From the NCBI RefSeq assembly GCF_009861525.1, contig NZ_WVHL01000001.1, forward strand, positions 558,001 to 622,000: a stretch of 64,000 nucleotides of DNA, given 5' to 3'. Numbering within the stretch: position 1 is the first letter of the stretch; each line of letters begins with the position of its first letter. Both the position numbers and the translations under genes were made by a program. A model generated the notes under the pieces. The model was not told where the DNA came from. It was given only the letters and a program-made list of their open reading frames with translations, and searched no databases. Positions 55,342-63,657 of the stretch are shown one piece after another. The stretch comes from Pseudomonas sp. LD120 (lineage in GTDB: Bacteria; Pseudomonadota; Gammaproteobacteria; Pseudomonadales; Pseudomonadaceae).

Positions 55342-55519
55342 TACGTGCAGACGGGAATACACCCGGCACAGGGAGAGCAGGAGGGGGGAATAAAGCGGGC
55401 GCGATTATGGCAGAGGGGGTTTGGCGGTCACAAGTTGAAACATTCTTCCGCGCTGGATGAACCCTGGCGTGTCAGCTCAGGTGTTGCCGGGAACACCTGA
55501 GCCGGCGAGCAGCAGATGG

Positions 55520-56575
55520 TTACTGAATGTCGTCCGGTTTAACGATCACCCAGTTCTTGTCGGCGGTCACCTGCAACCCTTCCTTGGCCTGGGCCGCGGC
55601 GTGCTTGGCGATCATGCCGTTAAGCTGATTCATGTACTTGTCCTTGCGGTTGATCCACAAATGAATGCCGCCTTTGGCCACGTCCACGCTGTGAAACAGC
55701 ATGTAGCCGTCGCTGGTCGGGGTGTCGCCACCTACCAGCACCGGTTTCTTCCACTCATCGATGTAGGTCAGGATCGCCGCGTGTTTGCCCGCCATCCAGG
55801 TGGCCGGGGTCCACAGGTACGGCGTCAACTCCAGGCCGAGGTTGGCCTGCGGGTCATAAGTACCCGCGCTGATCTGTTTGCGTGCCGTGGTCAGGGCGCC
55901 GGTCTTGCGGTCCTTGAGCAAGGTCGTCACGCCGATCACGTTCTGCGGTTTGACGTTGTAGCCGTACTTGGGGTCGGACGCGACCATGCGCACCAGCTCT
56001 TCGGAGGCGGCGGTCATCACGTAAACCTCGATGCCGTTCTCCATCAGCTTGTTGTACAGCTCGGTCTGGCCGGTGAAGACCTTGGGCGGGCTGACCTCGA
56101 TGGTCTTGACCACATCGCCATCGTAGTACGTGCTGGGCACCGACTTGCCGGAAGCCATCAACTCATCGACGTTGCTCTTGAGTTCCTTGAGGGTGAAACC
56201 CGAGAACACCTGGGCCACCCAGGGATAGCAGACCATGTCGTCGATTTCACACAGGCGGTAGTAGTAACTGAACAGGCTTTCCTTGTGCTCGGCCGTGTCC
56301 TTGAACGGGATCAGCTTCAGTGAGGGGTCGAGTGTGTCGCGGGTGATCAGGCCCTTGTTCTCCATGAACGGCAGCAAGGACTCTTCCAGGTCATAGCGGT
56401 AACTGGTGTTGTCCATGTCGAACACTGCGAAGCTACCCTTGTTGGCGTTGGCCGCGATCATCGCGTCCAACTGCTTGGCCTGTTCCTTGGGCCAGTGCTT
56501 CAACTCGGTGGCGAAGGCCTGGCCGGCAAGGCCAAGGCAGAGTGCGACGGCGAGCCATTTCGGAGCGAGTTTCAT
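55520..56575 (-). CDS. pchP: Phosphorylcholine phosphatase (HAD family)
   Basis: Periplasmic HAD-superfamily phosphatase releasing choline from phosphorylcholine. Start ATG 56575 (MKLAPKWLAVALCLGLAGQA signal peptide), 351 residues. Catalytic motif FAVFDMDNTSYRYDLEES (two Asp and Thr), MTAASEELVRMVA, and WKKPVLVGGDTPTSDGYML (motif III/IV). The length and FDMDNTS form match Pseudomonas PchP. It is divergent from the cystine transporter gene. Confidence 0.92.
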   Translation of the reverse strand: MKLAPKWLAVALCLGLAGQAFATELKHWPKEQAKQLDAMIAANANKGSFAVFDMDNTSYRYDLEESLLPFMENKGLITRDTLDPSLKLIPFKDTAEHKESLFSYYYRLCEIDDMVCYPWVAQVFSGFTLKELKSNVDELMASGKSVPSTYYDGDVVKTIEVSPPKVFTGQTELYNKLMENGIEVYVMTAASEELVRMVASDPKYGYNVKPQNVIGVTTLLKDRKTGALTTARKQISAGTYDPQANLGLELTPYLWTPATWMAGKHAAILTYIDEWKKPVLVGGDTPTSDGYMLFHSVDVAKGGIHLWINRKDKYMNQLNGMIAKHAAAQAKEGLQVTADKNWVIVKPDDIQ

Positions 56576-56817
56576 CGGCGGTTGTCTCCCTGAGTGAAAG
56601 CCATCAACGCTAACAAATCCTTGTGACAGTTTTCGTCTCTGCACGACCACCTACGTTCCCTAAGCGTCAAACCCATGCGCCAAAGCGCCAGCAGCTTATT
56701 CCAAAAACGACAGTCACCATGCCATATCGTTATTAATTCATTAGATATCAAGCTGTTAGGCTTTCCGGTTCGCAATCGCTCTGACCCGCGATTGGCACAC
56801 GTCTTATCGGAGCCCCA
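56576..56817. other. Divergent regulatory region pchP / tcyP
   Basis: 242 bp with a locally AT-rich patch at 56721-56750 (ATATCGTTATTAATTCATTA). This is the likely promoter/regulator site for the transporter; a CysB-type site is possible but not proven by eye. Confidence 0.45.
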
Positions 56818-58209
56818 ATGAATCTGCCGCTGATCCTTAACCTGCTGGTGTTCCTGGCCCTGCTGCTGGGCCTGGCACAGACCCGCCACACCACCTGGAG
56901 CCTGGCCAAGAAGGTCCTGTTGGCCCTGGTGCTGGGCGTGGTGTTCGGCATTGCCCTGCACAGCCTCTACGGCGCCGGGAACCCAACCCTCAAGGCCTCC
57001 ATCAGTTGGTTCGACCTGGTGGGCAACGGCTACGTGCAGTTGCTGCAGATGATCGTGATTCCCCTGGTGTTCGCCTCGATCCTCAGCGCCGTGGCCCGTC
57101 TGCACAACGCCTCGTCCCTGGGCAAGATCAGCTTCCTGACCATCGGCACCCTGCTGTTCACCACCGCCATCGCGGCGCTGGTGGGCATCGGCCTGACCAA
57201 CCTGTTCGGCCTGAGCGCCGAAGGATTGGTCGCCGGCACTCAGGAAGTCGCCCGCCTGCAAGTGATCCAGAGCGATTACGCGGGCAAGGTCGCCGACCTC
57301 AACGTGCCGCAGTTGCTGCTGTCGTTCATCCCGCAGAACCCTTTCGCCGACCTGGCCCGGGCCAAGCCGACTTCGATCATCAGCGTGGTGATCTTCGCCG
57401 CCTTCCTCGGTGTGGCGGCGCTGCAACTGCTCAAGGATGACGCCGACAAGGGCCAGAAAGTGCTCAACGCCATCGACACCCTGCAAGCCTGGGTCATGCG
57501 CCTGGTGCGCCTGGTGATGAAGCTGACCCCGTACGGCGTACTGGCGTTGATGACCAAGGTGGTGGCCGGTTCCAACCTGCAGGACATCATCAAGCTCGGT
57601 AGTTTCGTGGTGGTGTCCTACATCGGCCTGGGCCTGATGTTCGTGGTCCACGGCCTGCTGGTGTCCCTGGCCGGGATCAACCCGCTGCGCTTTTTCCGCA
57701 AGGTCTGGCCGGTACTGACCTTCGCCTTCACCAGCCGCTCCAGCGCCGCCAGCATTCCCCTGAGCATCGAAGCCCAGACCCGGCGCCTGGGCATCCCGCA
57801 GTCCATCGCCAGTTTCGCCGCTTCGTTCGGCGCGACCATCGGCCAGAACGGCTGCGCCGGCCTGTACCCAGCAATGTTGGCGGTGATGGTTGCACCGACC
57901 ATGGGCATCAACCCGCTGGATCCGCTGTGGATCGCCACCCTGGTGGCCATCGTCACCTTGAGTTCGGCCGGCGTGGCCGGTGTGGGCGGCGGCGCGACTT
58001 TCGCTGCGCTGATCGTACTGCCGGCCATGGGTTTGCCGGTGTCATTGGTGGCGCTGCTGATTTCCGTGGAGCCGCTGATCGACATGGGGCGCACGGCGCT
58101 GAACGTCAGCGGTTCGATGACCGCCGGCGCGATCACCAGCCAGGTGATGCAGCAAACCGACCAGGCGCTGCTGGACGCCGATGAGCATTCGGAGCTGGAG
58201 CACGCGTAA
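56818..58209 (+). CDS. tcyP: L-cystine:cation symporter (TcyP/YdjN type)
   Basis: 463-residue DAACS-family transporter. Diagnostic TcyP/YdjN segment: [20 protein letters not shown], then [20 protein letters not shown]. Further motifs: [20 protein letters not shown] and [19 protein letters not shown]. About eight TMs plus the two re-entrant loops of the family. Imports cystine for sulfur. A repeat follows the stop. Confidence 0.93.
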   Translation: MNLPLILNLLVFLALLLGLAQTRHTTWSLAKKVLLALVLGVVFGIALHSLYGAGNPTLKASISWFDLVGNGYVQLLQMIVIPLVFASILSAVARLHNASSLGKISFLTIGTLLFTTAIAALVGIGLTNLFGLSAEGLVAGTQEVARLQVIQSDYAGKVADLNVPQLLLSFIPQNPFADLARAKPTSIISVVIFAAFLGVAALQLLKDDADKGQKVLNAIDTLQAWVMRLVRLVMKLTPYGVLALMTKVVAGSNLQDIIKLGSFVVVSYIGLGLMFVVHGLLVSLAGINPLRFFRKVWPVLTFAFTSRSSAASIPLSIEAQTRRLGIPQSIASFAASFGATIGQNGCAGLYPAMLAVMVAPTMGINPLDPLWIATLVAIVTLSSAGVAGVGGGATFAALIVLPAMGLPVSLVALLISVEPLIDMGRTALNVSGSMTAGAITSQVMQQTDQALLDADEHSELEHA

Positions 58210-58210
58210 A

Positions 58211-58270
58211 AGCAGCTGCAAGCTGCAAGTAGAAGCCGACGGGCTCTTGCTTGCAGCTTGAAACTTGCAA
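58211..58270. repeat. CTGCAAGC/GCTTGCAG repeat after tcyP
   Basis: AGCTGCAAGCTGCAAG and CTTGCTTGCAGCTTG arms form an imperfect hairpin between convergent tcyP and folA. Same family as 9250-9338. Confidence 0.75.
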
Positions 58271-58280
58271 CTGCCTGCTG

Positions 58281-58793
58281 TCAGCTTCTTTCCCACACCT
58301 CAAAGCTGTACGCCGGCGTGTCCCCTTCCGGCGGGTTCGGCACCTCTGACACCAATGTCCACTGCTGTTCATCGAACTCCGGAAACCAGGCATCGCCTTG
58401 CGGGCTCAAGGCCACCCGCGTCAGGTACAGGCGATCCGCCTGCTCCAGGCCTTGGCTATAAAGCTGCGCACCGCCAATCAGCATCAGCTCGCCGACGCCC
58501 TGTTCCAGCGCCCACTCCTCGGCCCGGGCCACCGCCGCCGCCAATGACGGATAAACCTCGGCACCTTCGAGCAGCAGATCGGTCTGACGACTGACCACGA
58601 TGTTCAAGCGCCCCGGCAACGGCCGACCAAGCGAGTCCCAGGTCTTGCGCCCCATAATGATCGGCTTGCCCAGGGTCGTGGCCTTGAAGTATTTGAAGTC
58701 CCCCGGCAAGTGCCAGGGCATGCTGTTGTCGACGCCAATCACGCGGTTTTCACCGAGGGCCGCGATCAGACTGAGAGGGAGAGATTTTTTCAT
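58281..58793 (-). CDS. folA: Dihydrofolate reductase
   Basis: NADPH-dependent dihydrofolate reduction for one-carbon metabolism. 170 residues. LSLIAALGENRVIGVDNSMPWHLPGD-like N-terminus with the substrate Asp region, MGRKTWDSLGRPLPGR, and IGGAQLYSQGLEQADRLYLT. Convergent with tcyP; divergent from the DUF2868 gene. Confidence 0.97.
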   Translation of the reverse strand: MKKSLPLSLIAALGENRVIGVDNSMPWHLPGDFKYFKATTLGKPIIMGRKTWDSLGRPLPGRLNIVVSRQTDLLLEGAEVYPSLAAAVARAEEWALEQGVGELMLIGGAQLYSQGLEQADRLYLTRVALSPQGDAWFPEFDEQQWTLVSEVPNPPEGDTPAYSFEVWERS

Positions 58794-58890
58794 GCAGGCG
58801 AGAATACCAGAGGACCGAGGCCTGGCAACTTCACCTGACCACCGCTGCAGCAGTTATGCTCAGCGCACTTTGTAAGCGATGGACTGACGC

Positions 58891-60270
58891 GTGACTGCAC
58901 TGACTCCCCTGCAACGACTGTGGTTGACCGAAACCGTGCGCCTGCGCGAGGAACACGCCGGGCCACTGGACGACCAGGAAGCCAACCGCCTGGCCCGCAA
59001 CCAGGACGGCGACCTGGCGAGCCGCATCCAGACCCGTGCCCTGTGGCTGGCCCAGCGCGACGGCCTGCACAGCGCTTTGCTGCACTGGCTGCAAGGCGCA
59101 CGCCTGGCCTTGCTGATGTTGGCGGTATTGGCGGTCCTCAGCGGTGCCGGCCTGGCCTTCAGCGCCCTGGGCAACACCCAGCAACCGGTCAACGTGTTCT
59201 GGGCCCTGGGCAGCCTGCTGGGTCTGAACCTGATCCTGCTGCTGAGCTGGCTGATCGGCCTGCTGTTCGCCGGCGAACACAGCGCCAGCCTGGGCCGGCT
59301 GTGGCTGTGGCTGAGTGAAAAATTCTCCCGAGACGCCAAAGCCGCGCAGTTGCCACCCGCCCTGCTGCTGTTGCTGCAGCGGCGCAAGCTCAATCGCTGG
59401 GCCCTGGGCACCCTGGTCAACGGCCTGTGGTGCCTGGCCCTGTTCAGCGCCGTGGTCATGCTGCTGTTGCTGCTGAGCACCCACCGCTACAGCTTTGTCT
59501 GGGAAAGCACCCTACTGGGCGCCGATGCCTTCGTCGCCATTACCAACGCCCTCAGTGCCATGCCCCGAAGCCTGGGCTTCGGCGCGCCGAGCGTGGCGAC
59601 CATCCAGGCCAGCACTCGGGACGTCTACAACACCGAGCTGGTCCGCCAATCCTGGGCCATCTGGCTGGTGGTGCTGGTGATGATCTACGGCGTGCTGCCG
59701 CGCCTGCTGCTGATGCTGTTCTGCCGCTGGCGCTGGAAACACGGACAGGCCCGCCTGCAACTGGACCTCAAGTTGCCGGGCTACAGCCAGTTGCGTGAAC
59801 GCCTGATGCCCAGCAGCGAACGCCTTGGGGTCAACGATGCGGCACCCGAGCAGTTGCACCGCGTCGAAGGAGGCGTCAGCGCCCTGGACAGCAGCGGCGC
59901 ACTGTTGGTGGCCATCGAACTCGACCACCAACGGCCCTGGCCGCCAGCCTTGCCGGACAGCATCAAGGACGCCGGCATCCTCGACAGCCGCGAGTCGCGT
60001 AACCGCCTGCTGGAGCAGATAAGCCGCTTCCCCCCGGCGCGCCTGGTGATTGCCTGTGACCCACGGCGCTCGCCGGATCGTGGCAGCCTCGGGCTGATCG
60101 CCGAGTTGGCCCGCAACGCCACGGCCACCCGAGTCTGGCTGCTGCAAGCGCCGCCCGGTCAGGCCCTGGACGCGGCTCGCCTGGGCGACTGGCACACCGC
60201 CCTGCAGCAGCTGGAGCTGCCGTTCGCCGACTGCGCGCCCCTCACCTGGTTGGAGACCGGCCATGACTGA
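58891..60270 (+). CDS. DUF2868 membrane protein
   Basis: 459 residues, GTG start at 58891 (the upstream ATG runs into a stop). N-terminal soluble part (about 1-65), then four TMs (LALLMLAVLAVLSGAGLAF; LGSLLGLNLILLLSWLIGLL; TLVNGLWCLALFSAVVMLLL; WLVVLVMIYGVLPRLLLMLF), and a C-terminal cytoplasmic domain of about 180 residues (VAIELDHQRPWPPALPD, RLVIACDPRRSPDRGSLG). Domain function unknown. The stop overlaps the start of the GTPase gene by 8 bp, so the two proteins very likely act together. Confidence 0.85.
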   Translation: MTALTPLQRLWLTETVRLREEHAGPLDDQEANRLARNQDGDLASRIQTRALWLAQRDGLHSALLHWLQGARLALLMLAVLAVLSGAGLAFSALGNTQQPVNVFWALGSLLGLNLILLLSWLIGLLFAGEHSASLGRLWLWLSEKFSRDAKAAQLPPALLLLLQRRKLNRWALGTLVNGLWCLALFSAVVMLLLLLSTHRYSFVWESTLLGADAFVAITNALSAMPRSLGFGAPSVATIQASTRDVYNTELVRQSWAIWLVVLVMIYGVLPRLLLMLFCRWRWKHGQARLQLDLKLPGYSQLRERLMPSSERLGVNDAAPEQLHRVEGGVSALDSSGALLVAIELDHQRPWPPALPDSIKDAGILDSRESRNRLLEQISRFPPARLVIACDPRRSPDRGSLGLIAELARNATATRVWLLQAPPGQALDAARLGDWHTALQQLELPFADCAPLTWLETGHD

Positions 60271-61642
60271 CGCCCGCAATCCACCGCTGAAACTGGCGGT
60301 GGTCGGCCACACCAACGTCGGCAAGACCTCGCTGCTGCGCACCCTGACCCGGGACGTGGGTTTTGGTGAAGTCTCCCATCGCCCCAGCACCACCCGGCAT
60401 GTGGAAGGCGCCCGCCTGTCGGTGGATGGCCAGCCCCTGCTGGAGCTCTACGACACCCCGGGCCTGGAAGACGCCATCGCCCTGCTGGACTACCTGGAGC
60501 GCCTGGAACGCCCGGGCGAACGCCTGGACGGCCCGGCCCGGGTGGCACGCTTTCTCGACGCCAGCGAGGCTCGGCAACGCTTCGAACAGGAAGCCAAGGT
60601 CCTGCGCCAGCTACTGGCCTCGGACGCCGGCCTGTATGTGATCGACGCCCGGGAACCGGTGCTGGCCAAGTACCGCGATGAGCTGGAAGTACTGAGCGGC
60701 TGCGGCAAGCCACTGTTGCCAGTACTGAACTTCGTCAGCAGCGCCGAGCAGCGCGAAGGCGACTGGCGCGAAGCCCTGGCCCGCCTGGGGCTGCACGCCC
60801 TGGTGCGGTTCGACAGCGTGGCGCCGCCGGAAGACGGCGAACGACGCCTGTATGAAAGCCTGGCCCTGCTGCTGGAGCATGCACGCCCGGCCCTGCAGCG
60901 GCTGATCGACGACCAACAGGCACAACGCCTGGTGCGCCAGCAAAGTGCGGCACGCCTGATTGCAGAACTGCTGGTGGATTGCGCCGCCTGCCGCCGCAGC
61001 GTGGCCAGCGACACCCAGTTGGAACAACGCGCCATCGGCGAATTGCGCCAAGCCATTCGCCAGCGCGAGCAACGCTGTGTCGAAGCGCTGCTCAAGCTCT
61101 ACGCTTTCCGTCCCCAGGACGCTTCAGCCAGCGACCTGCCGTTGCTGGACGGCCGTTGGGGCAATGACCTGTTCAACCCGGAAACCCTCAAACAACTGGG
61201 GGTGCGCGTCGGCGGCGGCATCGCCGCGGGCGCGGCGGCCGGTGCCGGGGTCGACCTGCTGGTGGGCGGCCTGACCCTGGGAGCCGCGGCGCTGGCGGGG
61301 GCGATTGCCGGGGGCGCGTTGCAGACCGCCCGCAGTTATGGCAATCGCTTGCTGGGCAAGCTCAAGGGCCAGCGCGAGCTGACCGTGGACGACAGCGTAC
61401 TGCGCCTGCTGGCCCTGCGTCAGCGCCAGTTGGTCCAGGCACTGAACCTGCGCGGGCATGCAGCGATGGACAGCATCCGCCTGGCCACTCCGGAGGACAA
61501 AAGCTGGCGTGAGGGCAAGCTGCCGGAAGCCTTGAACAAGGCCCGGGCGCATCCGCAGTGGTCATCGCTCAATCCGCAGAAACGCCTGAGCCAGGCCGAG
61601 CGCCAAGAGCAGATCGAAGCCTTGGCTCAACATCTGCTGTAG
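60263..61642 (+). CDS. DUF3482 GTPase-like protein
   Basis: 459 residues. G1 P-loop VVGHTNVGKTSLLRTLTRD at about 13-31, a G2-like RPSTTRHVEG, G3 YDTPGLEDAIALLDYLE. The G4 NKxD is altered to NFVS (LLPVLNFVSSAEQ), so guanine specificity is questionable. The C-terminal third has a Gly/Ala-rich hydrophobic helical hairpin (GGGIAAGAAAGAGVDLLVGG, then TLGAAALAGAIAGGAL) that may insert in membrane. Overlaps the DUF2868 gene. Its TAG stop comes from a repeat element. Confidence 0.85.
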   Translation: MTDARNPPLKLAVVGHTNVGKTSLLRTLTRDVGFGEVSHRPSTTRHVEGARLSVDGQPLLELYDTPGLEDAIALLDYLERLERPGERLDGPARVARFLDASEARQRFEQEAKVLRQLLASDAGLYVIDAREPVLAKYRDELEVLSGCGKPLLPVLNFVSSAEQREGDWREALARLGLHALVRFDSVAPPEDGERRLYESLALLLEHARPALQRLIDDQQAQRLVRQQSAARLIAELLVDCAACRRSVASDTQLEQRAIGELRQAIRQREQRCVEALLKLYAFRPQDASASDLPLLDGRWGNDLFNPETLKQLGVRVGGGIAAGAAAGAGVDLLVGGLTLGAAALAGAIAGGALQTARSYGNRLLGKLKGQRELTVDDSVLRLLALRQRQLVQALNLRGHAAMDSIRLATPEDKSWREGKLPEALNKARAHPQWSSLNPQKRLSQAERQEQIEALAQHLL

Positions 61643-61746
61643 CCGCTGCCGAGCCCGCGAGGTTGCGCCAAGGTCCGCAGGACCTTCAACAATCCCAAGA
61701 GCGGCGCCTCCTGCGCAGCCGTTCGCAGCCTGCGACAGCGGCCACA
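61639..61746. repeat. GTAGCCGCTGCC-family hairpin repeat (member 3)
   Basis: Arms TGTAGCCGCTGCCGAGCC and GTTCGCAGCCTGCGACAGCG around an inner AAGGTCCGCAGGACCTT hairpin. Its first TAG is the stop codon of the DUF3482 gene. Related to 14546 and 42119. Confidence 0.75.
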
Positions 61747-61772
61747 AAAAACACCTCTGCCGCTGCCCAGCC

Positions 61773-61810
61773 TGCGAGGTTGCGAGGTTGCGAGGTTGCG
61801 AGGTTGCGAC
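61773..61810. repeat. Tandem octamer repeat
   Basis: TGCGAGGT repeated four times in direct array (61773-61804) plus a partial fifth copy. Lies between the two convergent genes. A simple-sequence array that could vary in copy number. Confidence 0.85.
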
Positions 61811-61828
61811 CAGCAGCGTCGACCACGA

Positions 61829-62377
61829 TCAGAGCAACGCCAAGGCCTTGTCCTTGAGCACCTGCAAATCCATCACCGGCACCCACAGGTCCTTGGCCTG
61901 CTCATCCCAATGGCGCATGCGCAAACTCACCGCACACAGAGGGTCGAGCTCGAAGGCCGCCGCCTCTGCCGCGTCCATCGCCCCGCCCTGGTACTCCAGG
62001 GTGCGGCGGCTGGCTTCGCTCAGGCGCTGGTAATAGCCCGGTTCCTTGTAGGTCAGGTAGCGCTTGGCCTGGACGTGGTATTCCACCAGCCGCGCCAGAC
62101 GCTCGCTGAAGCCCGCCCGACGCAGATAGTCGGCCCCCAGGCGCTCATGGCTGATCACACCAAAACCGCTCATGTTCTCGGCATCCTGCTGGCAAATGTG
62201 CCCGATATCGTGAAAGAACGCCGCCAGCACCACTTCGTCGTCATAACCTTCGGCCAGGGCCAACTGCGCCGCCTGGGACATATGCTCGATCTGCGACACC
62301 GGCTCGCCGATGTAATCACTGTCGCCAAAGCGCTCGTAAAGACCAAACACCTCGTCAATCACCCGCTGCCGACTCAT
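61829..62377 (-). CDS. PhnZ-like HD-domain phosphonate oxygenase
   Basis: Predicted mixed-valent di-iron HD oxygenase, like PhnZ, which cleaves the C-P bond of hydroxylated 2-aminoethylphosphonate to glycine and phosphate. 182 residues from ATG 62377, which overlaps the stop of the FAD gene (ATGA). PhnZ-type residues are in place: Y22-x2-E25 (DYIGEPVSQIEH), H32, H56-D57 (FFHDIGH), H77 (GFGVISHE), H101 and K105 (VEYHVQAKRYL). SEASRRTLEYQGGAMD is also characteristic. The PhnY partner (hydroxylase) is not in view; the adjacent FAD enzyme may take its place. Confidence 0.85.
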   Translation of the reverse strand: MSRQRVIDEVFGLYERFGDSDYIGEPVSQIEHMSQAAQLALAEGYDDEVVLAAFFHDIGHICQQDAENMSGFGVISHERLGADYLRRAGFSERLARLVEYHVQAKRYLTYKEPGYYQRLSEASRRTLEYQGGAMDAAEAAAFELDPLCAVSLRMRHWDEQAKDLWVPVMDLQVLKDKALALL

Positions 62378-63510
62378 CACGCTTCCTCCAACACTCGGGC
62401 GATGTTGCCTTCAGCCAGCGCCGGGCCAACGCTCATGCCCACGCCGGTGTGCATCAGCGCGGCATGAACCCCGGGCGCGGCTTCCAGGAAGGAGAACGGC
62501 CCCGGTCCGCGAGCGCCATACACCCCCTGCCAGCGCTCCACCACCTGGACCTTGCAGCCCAGGGTCTGTTCGGCCAGCTCGATCAGCCAGTTATCCACCT
62601 GCTCCCCATTGAACGGCGACGGATCACTGCCGTAGTCGTGGGAATCGCCGATGATCAGCTCGCCGTAGGGGGTCGGGCTAATCAACAGGTGAATACCATG
62701 CTCATCCAAGTGCGGCGCCTCGCGCAGGATCTGCGCTCGCACCGCCGCCGCTTGTGGCAGGTCGGCGAAGGCGCCGTAGTGCACACAGCTCAGCCCGGTG
62801 AGCAAGGCATGTTGCAAGTTGAGGTTGACCTGGGGCCGGGCACGGAGCATCTGCAGGCGGCAGATCTGTGGCTGCAGGGTAGCGATCTGCTCGGCCAGCA
62901 GGGTCTGATAGTCGTGTCCCGAACACAGCACGATCTGCGGCGCACGAAAGCTGCCGGCGGTGCTGTGCAACTGGCCCGGCTGGATATCCCGGACCAGGGT
63001 CGAAAAGTGGAACTGCACCCCCAGGTCGTGGCGCAGGTAGTCGATCAGCAGCGGCAACGCCTCGCGGGAATACACCTGCTGGTCGTCCAGGCCGTGCAAG
63101 GCCGCTCGATGATGGCGGAACTGACCGCCATACAGGTCGTTCAGGGCCGCGCCCCGGAGCAGTTCGACGCGGTAGCCGTGCTCCCGCGCGCGCCCGGCGC
63201 AGAAGGCTTCCAGCAACTGCTCCTCGGCTTCGCTGCGGGCGAACAGGTAGGAACCGTTGCGCTTGAGTGGCAGGCCCGCCAGCTGTTGCCAGTCGGCCCA
63301 AATATCCCGGCTGGCCCGGGCCAGTTCCAGCATGATGCCCGGCGGTTGACCGGTGACCAGGGCCTGGCCGAAGTTGCGCACCGAGGCGCCCAGGGGCGTG
63401 GCGCTGCGCTCGAATACTCGTACCCGCAAACCGCGCTTGGCAGCGGCGTAGGCGTGGGACAGGCCGAGAATGCCGGCGCCGACGATCAGCAGATCGCTGT
63501 GATGGGTCAT
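62377..63510 (-). CDS. FAD-dependent oxidoreductase of phosphonate clusters (DAO family)
   Basis: D-amino-acid-oxidase-fold enzyme (TIGR03364-like), 377 residues from ATG 63510 (MTHHSDLLIVGAGILGLSHA; ATG 63516 is an alternative two codons upstream). The Rossmann FAD motif LLIVGAGILGLSHAYAAAKRG is at the N-terminus, with ASVRNFGQALVTGQP and MHTGVGMSVGPALAEG at the end. This family is typically encoded beside phosphonate transporters and HD oxygenases; reported members act on 2-aminoethylphosphonate or its N-methyl form. Its exact substrate here is inferred. Confidence 0.85.
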   Translation of the reverse strand: MTHHSDLLIVGAGILGLSHAYAAAKRGLRVRVFERSATPLGASVRNFGQALVTGQPPGIMLELARASRDIWADWQQLAGLPLKRNGSYLFARSEAEEQLLEAFCAGRAREHGYRVELLRGAALNDLYGGQFRHHRAALHGLDDQQVYSREALPLLIDYLRHDLGVQFHFSTLVRDIQPGQLHSTAGSFRAPQIVLCSGHDYQTLLAEQIATLQPQICRLQMLRARPQVNLNLQHALLTGLSCVHYGAFADLPQAAAVRAQILREAPHLDEHGIHLLISPTPYGELIIGDSHDYGSDPSPFNGEQVDNWLIELAEQTLGCKVQVVERWQGVYGARGPGPFSFLEAAPGVHAALMHTGVGMSVGPALAEGNIARVLEEA

Positions 63511-63528
63511 GTTCATGTCTCGTTGTTT

Positions 63529-63644
63529 GTGGCGCGGAAGCAAGCTCGCGCTGGAGTGCACAGCACTCCCAGGCAGATGCACCGCATTGTCGGGGCTCAG
63601 GGCCGCTTCGCAGCCCAGCGGGAGCAAGCTCCCTCGCCACAGCA
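63529..63644. repeat. REP-like spacer repeat
   Basis: GAAGCAAGCTCGCGCTGGAG and GGGAGCAAGCTCCCTCGCCA units (two GCAAGCTCnC hairpins) in the spacer between the binding protein and FAD enzyme genes. Confidence 0.55.
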
Positions 63645-63657
63645 GTACCGATCGTTG

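Noticed and set aside
61773..61810. CRISPR-like array
   Set aside because: Units are only 8 bp and contiguous, with no spacers and no cas genes.
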